Positions 33,879 through 35,837 of a stretch of DNA of 35,837 nt are shown one piece after another. A program made the translations under genes and the position numbers. The stretch is from contig JAGVWM010000001.1 of NCBI GenBank assembly GCA_018304325.1, forward strand, positions 1 to 35,837. Direction: 5' to 3'. The DNA is from Candidatus Pacearchaeota archaeon. GTDB taxonomy: Archaea > Nanobdellota > Nanobdellia > Pacearchaeales > GW2011-AR1. The notes beneath the pieces were generated by a model. That model did not search any database, was not told where the DNA came from, and was given only the letters and a program-made list of their open reading frames with translations. Within the stretch, counting starts at the first letter, position 1; each line of letters begins with the position of its first letter.

Positions 33879-35837
33879 ATGTACGAAAAATTTCTAATCG
33901 GCATTTCTCCAAGAGAATATCAAAAAAAAATACTTGAAAAATGTAAGGATAAAAATTGTCTTGTAGTCCTTCCTACAGGGATTGGTAAAACACTCATAGC
34001 ATTAATGTTGGCCATAGAAAGAATGCATAAATATCCTATGGAAAAGATTCTTTTTTTAGCTCCAACAAGACCTTTAGCCGAACAACACTTCAATTATTTC
34101 AAAAAACATCTTCCAGAATTATTTGGACAGATGGATTTATTTACAGGAAAAATACCTGCTGAAACACGAAAAAAAACATGGGAAAGATCAGACATAGTAT
34201 TTTCAACACCTCAATGTATAGGAAATGATGTAAAAAATAAACTGTATAATTTAGAAAATGTATCATTATTAGTAGAAGATGAAGCCCATAGATGTGTTAA
34301 GAATTATTCATATACATATGTTGCAAAAAAATATACAGAACAGGCAAACAACATAAGAATTCTTGGGGTGACTGCTTCTCCAGGAACAGATAAAGCGACA
34401 ATAAAAAAAATATGTGAAAACTTACTAATAGAAGAAGTTGAATTGCGTACAAGAGAAAGTGAAGATGTTAAACCATATTTAAAAGATTTGGAAATAAAAG
34501 TAATAAAAATTCCTTTTCCAGATAGATTCAATGAAATTAGGGAACTTATGAATAAAATTTATACTAAAAGTGCACAAGACTTAAAAGGTCGAAATTTAAT
34601 TTTTGGTCCAATAAACAAAATAACACTCATAGAATGCCAGAAAAAAATAATGAAGTCTCTAGCTACAGGAGGTAAAAACCCAAATCTCTTCCATGGAGCT
34701 TCATCATGCGCTCAAGCATTAAAAATGCAGCACGCGGTAGAATTATTGGAAACACAAACATTACAATCTTGTAATAATTACCTAAATGATATGAAGGATC
34801 AAGCTGAAAAAAACAAAAGCAAAGCAGTTAAGAAAATAGTATCAAGTATAGAGTTTACTCAGGCATATAATCTCTTAAACCAACTTGTAAAAGAAAATTT
34901 AGAGCATCCTAAATTGCTAGAACTAAAAACGATAATAGAAGATAAATTAAAAGTAAATAAAAAAAACAAAACAATTGTTTTCTGCCAGTATAGGGACAGC
35001 ATAGTAAAAATATCTAAAGAACTTAATTCAATAAACAATGTGTCAGCAAAAGTATTTGTTGGTCAAACAAAAAAATCCAGGGGCAATGAAAATGCTAGTG
35101 GTTTAAGCCAAAAAGAACAACAAGAAGTAATTAGGGATTTTTCAGAAGGTAAATTTAATGTTTTATGCGCAACATCAATTGGAGAAGAAGGTCTTGATAT
35201 ACCTGAAGTTAATACAGTTATATTTTATGAGCCTGTCCCAAGTGCAATAAGAAGAATTCAAAGAGCAGGCCGTACTGCCAGAATGATGCCTGGAGAGATA
35301 ATTATGCTAGTAACACAAAATACAAGAGATGAAATATTTTACTGGGCTTCAATAAGAAAAGAGAAAAAGATGCATAAAGCAATAGATGAAATAAAAAACG
35401 ATTTAAACACTGGTAAATTTAACACAAATATAAATGAAGAAAATAAACAAAAAAAACTAGAATCAGACAAACTCAAAGTTACTATTAACGGTATGCATGC
35501 CAAATCACTTTTAGTTAAAGGAAAAATAACTAAAAATTTTTATATGGTAATAATTCCATGTAATGAAAAAATAGATAGAAAGGAATTAAAAGATAAAATT
35601 ATGGAAGAAATAACATTTGCAAGTGCAGAAGACTTGGAAAATTTACTAAAAATAAAACCAGGATCTGTATCACCATTTGCAATAATAAGAGATAAAGAAT
35701 CTAAAATAACCTTAGTTTTTAGTAAGAAGGTATTGGGATCAGAAATTCTTAATTTTCATCCAAACATAAACACAGAAACAATTGAATTAAAAAATTCGGA
35801 ATTTAGAAAATATGTCAATTCATTAAAAAATAAAATA
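33879..35837 (+). CDS. hef: Hef-type SF2 helicase fused to a YbaK/PrdX-type deacylase domain, 3' end outside the window
   Basis: The frame is open for 653 codons to the window end. The helicase has REYQ (12-15), motif I PTGIGKT (32-38), DEAH at about 134-137, a TASPG motif III, and motif VI QRAGRTAR (461-468), followed by the Hef-like 'TRDEIFYWASIRKEKKM'. Hef normally continues into an XPF-type nuclease. Here, after a 40-residue charged linker, comes 'MHAKSLLVKGKITKNFYMVI' (Lys542 at the catalytic position), 'FASAEDLENLLKIKPGSVSP' (PGSVSPF at 594-600) and 'LNFHPNINTETIEL' (His627), the signatures of YbaK/PrdX prolyl-tRNA editing domains. No stop separates the two parts. Whether a nuclease follows cannot be seen. 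Confidence 0.85.
   Translation, partial: MYEKFLIGISPREYQKKILEKCKDKNCLVVLPTGIGKTLIALMLAIERMHKYPMEKILFLAPTRPLAEQHFNYFKKHLPELFGQMDLFTGKIPAETRKKTWERSDIVFSTPQCIGNDVKNKLYNLENVSLLVEDEAHRCVKNYSYTYVAKKYTEQANNIRILGVTASPGTDKATIKKICENLLIEEVELRTRESEDVKPYLKDLEIKVIKIPFPDRFNEIRELMNKIYTKSAQDLKGRNLIFGPINKITLIECQKKIMKSLATGGKNPNLFHGASSCAQALKMQHAVELLETQTLQSCNNYLNDMKDQAEKNKSKAVKKIVSSIEFTQAYNLLNQLVKENLEHPKLLELKTIIEDKLKVNKKNKTIVFCQYRDSIVKISKELNSINNVSAKVFVGQTKKSRGNENASGLSQKEQQEVIRDFSEGKFNVLCATSIGEEGLDIPEVNTVIFYEPVPSAIRRIQRAGRTARMMPGEIIMLVTQNTRDEIFYWASIRKEKKMHKAIDEIKNDLNTGKFNTNINEENKQKKLESDKLKVTINGMHAKSLLVKGKITKNFYMVIIPCNEKIDRKELKDKIMEEITFASAEDLENLLKIKPGSVSPFAIIRDKESKITLVFSKKVLGSEILNFHPNINTETIELKNSEFRKYVNSLKNKI

Overview
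The window is very AT-rich and reads as the chromosome of a small-genome DPANN archaeon, most likely of the Woesearchaeota/Pacearchaeota kind. The placement is inferred from gene content (aIF2-alpha, Nop10, aEF-1beta, uS15, RadA, RPA, EndoQ, Bud32, class III prepilin peptidase), from TATA boxes instead of -10/-35 promoters, and from the short, often degenerate proteins. Most first-of-operon genes have a TATA box centred 24-27 nt before the start codon, so their mRNAs should be leaderless. A few genes (RPA, EndoQ, the secretion ATPase, a 2-TM protein) instead have a GAGGTGA-type Shine-Dalgarno site.

Layout. 1-2402: an AbrB-type regulator cut by the window edge, a surface protein, a glutaredoxin-like protein, then a HicBA toxin-antitoxin module wedged between a 24-codon stub of bud32 and the full bud32. 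2403-5688: a hairpin repeat, tRNA-Gln, uS15 and a RecJ-like DHH exonuclease, a decayed IS200/IS605-like element, then aIF2-alpha and Nop10. 5725-9348 (minus strand): EndoQ, RadA, an unknown protein and RPA, a repair and replication block. 9521-10171: two tiny membrane proteins and aEF-1beta.

10243-14376 holds five proteins that each begin with a Sec signal peptide ending in a V/I-S-A motif and continue into several membrane helices, plus a 2-TM protein. 14439-18028 has a nucleotidyltransferase with a small partner, a HIT-fold protein that has lost its catalytic histidines, prepilin peptidase, an AI-2E family permease behind a 31-codon leader ORF, and a 40-aa basic protein. 18068-24311 encodes ten pilin-like proteins, six of them with glutamate at position 5 after the predicted class III cleavage site. 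They are followed by a TadC/FlaJ-like membrane platform (24492-26693), a VapBC pair, the TadA/VirB11-like ATPase (27564-29816), two coiled-coil proteins, and three further membrane proteins sharing a core motif with the 11582-14102 block. This looks like one type IV pilus-like or secretion machine with an unusually large set of minor pilins and a dedicated family of multi-spanning membrane proteins.

The window closes with a PRC-barrel protein, an S2P-like membrane protein without the zinc-protease motif, and a Hef-type helicase whose frame runs without a stop into a YbaK/PrdX-type aminoacyl-tRNA deacylase domain. That fusion, the bud32/hicBA structure, the minor-pilin locus and the Shine-Dalgarno octamer array before RPA are the strongest leads.
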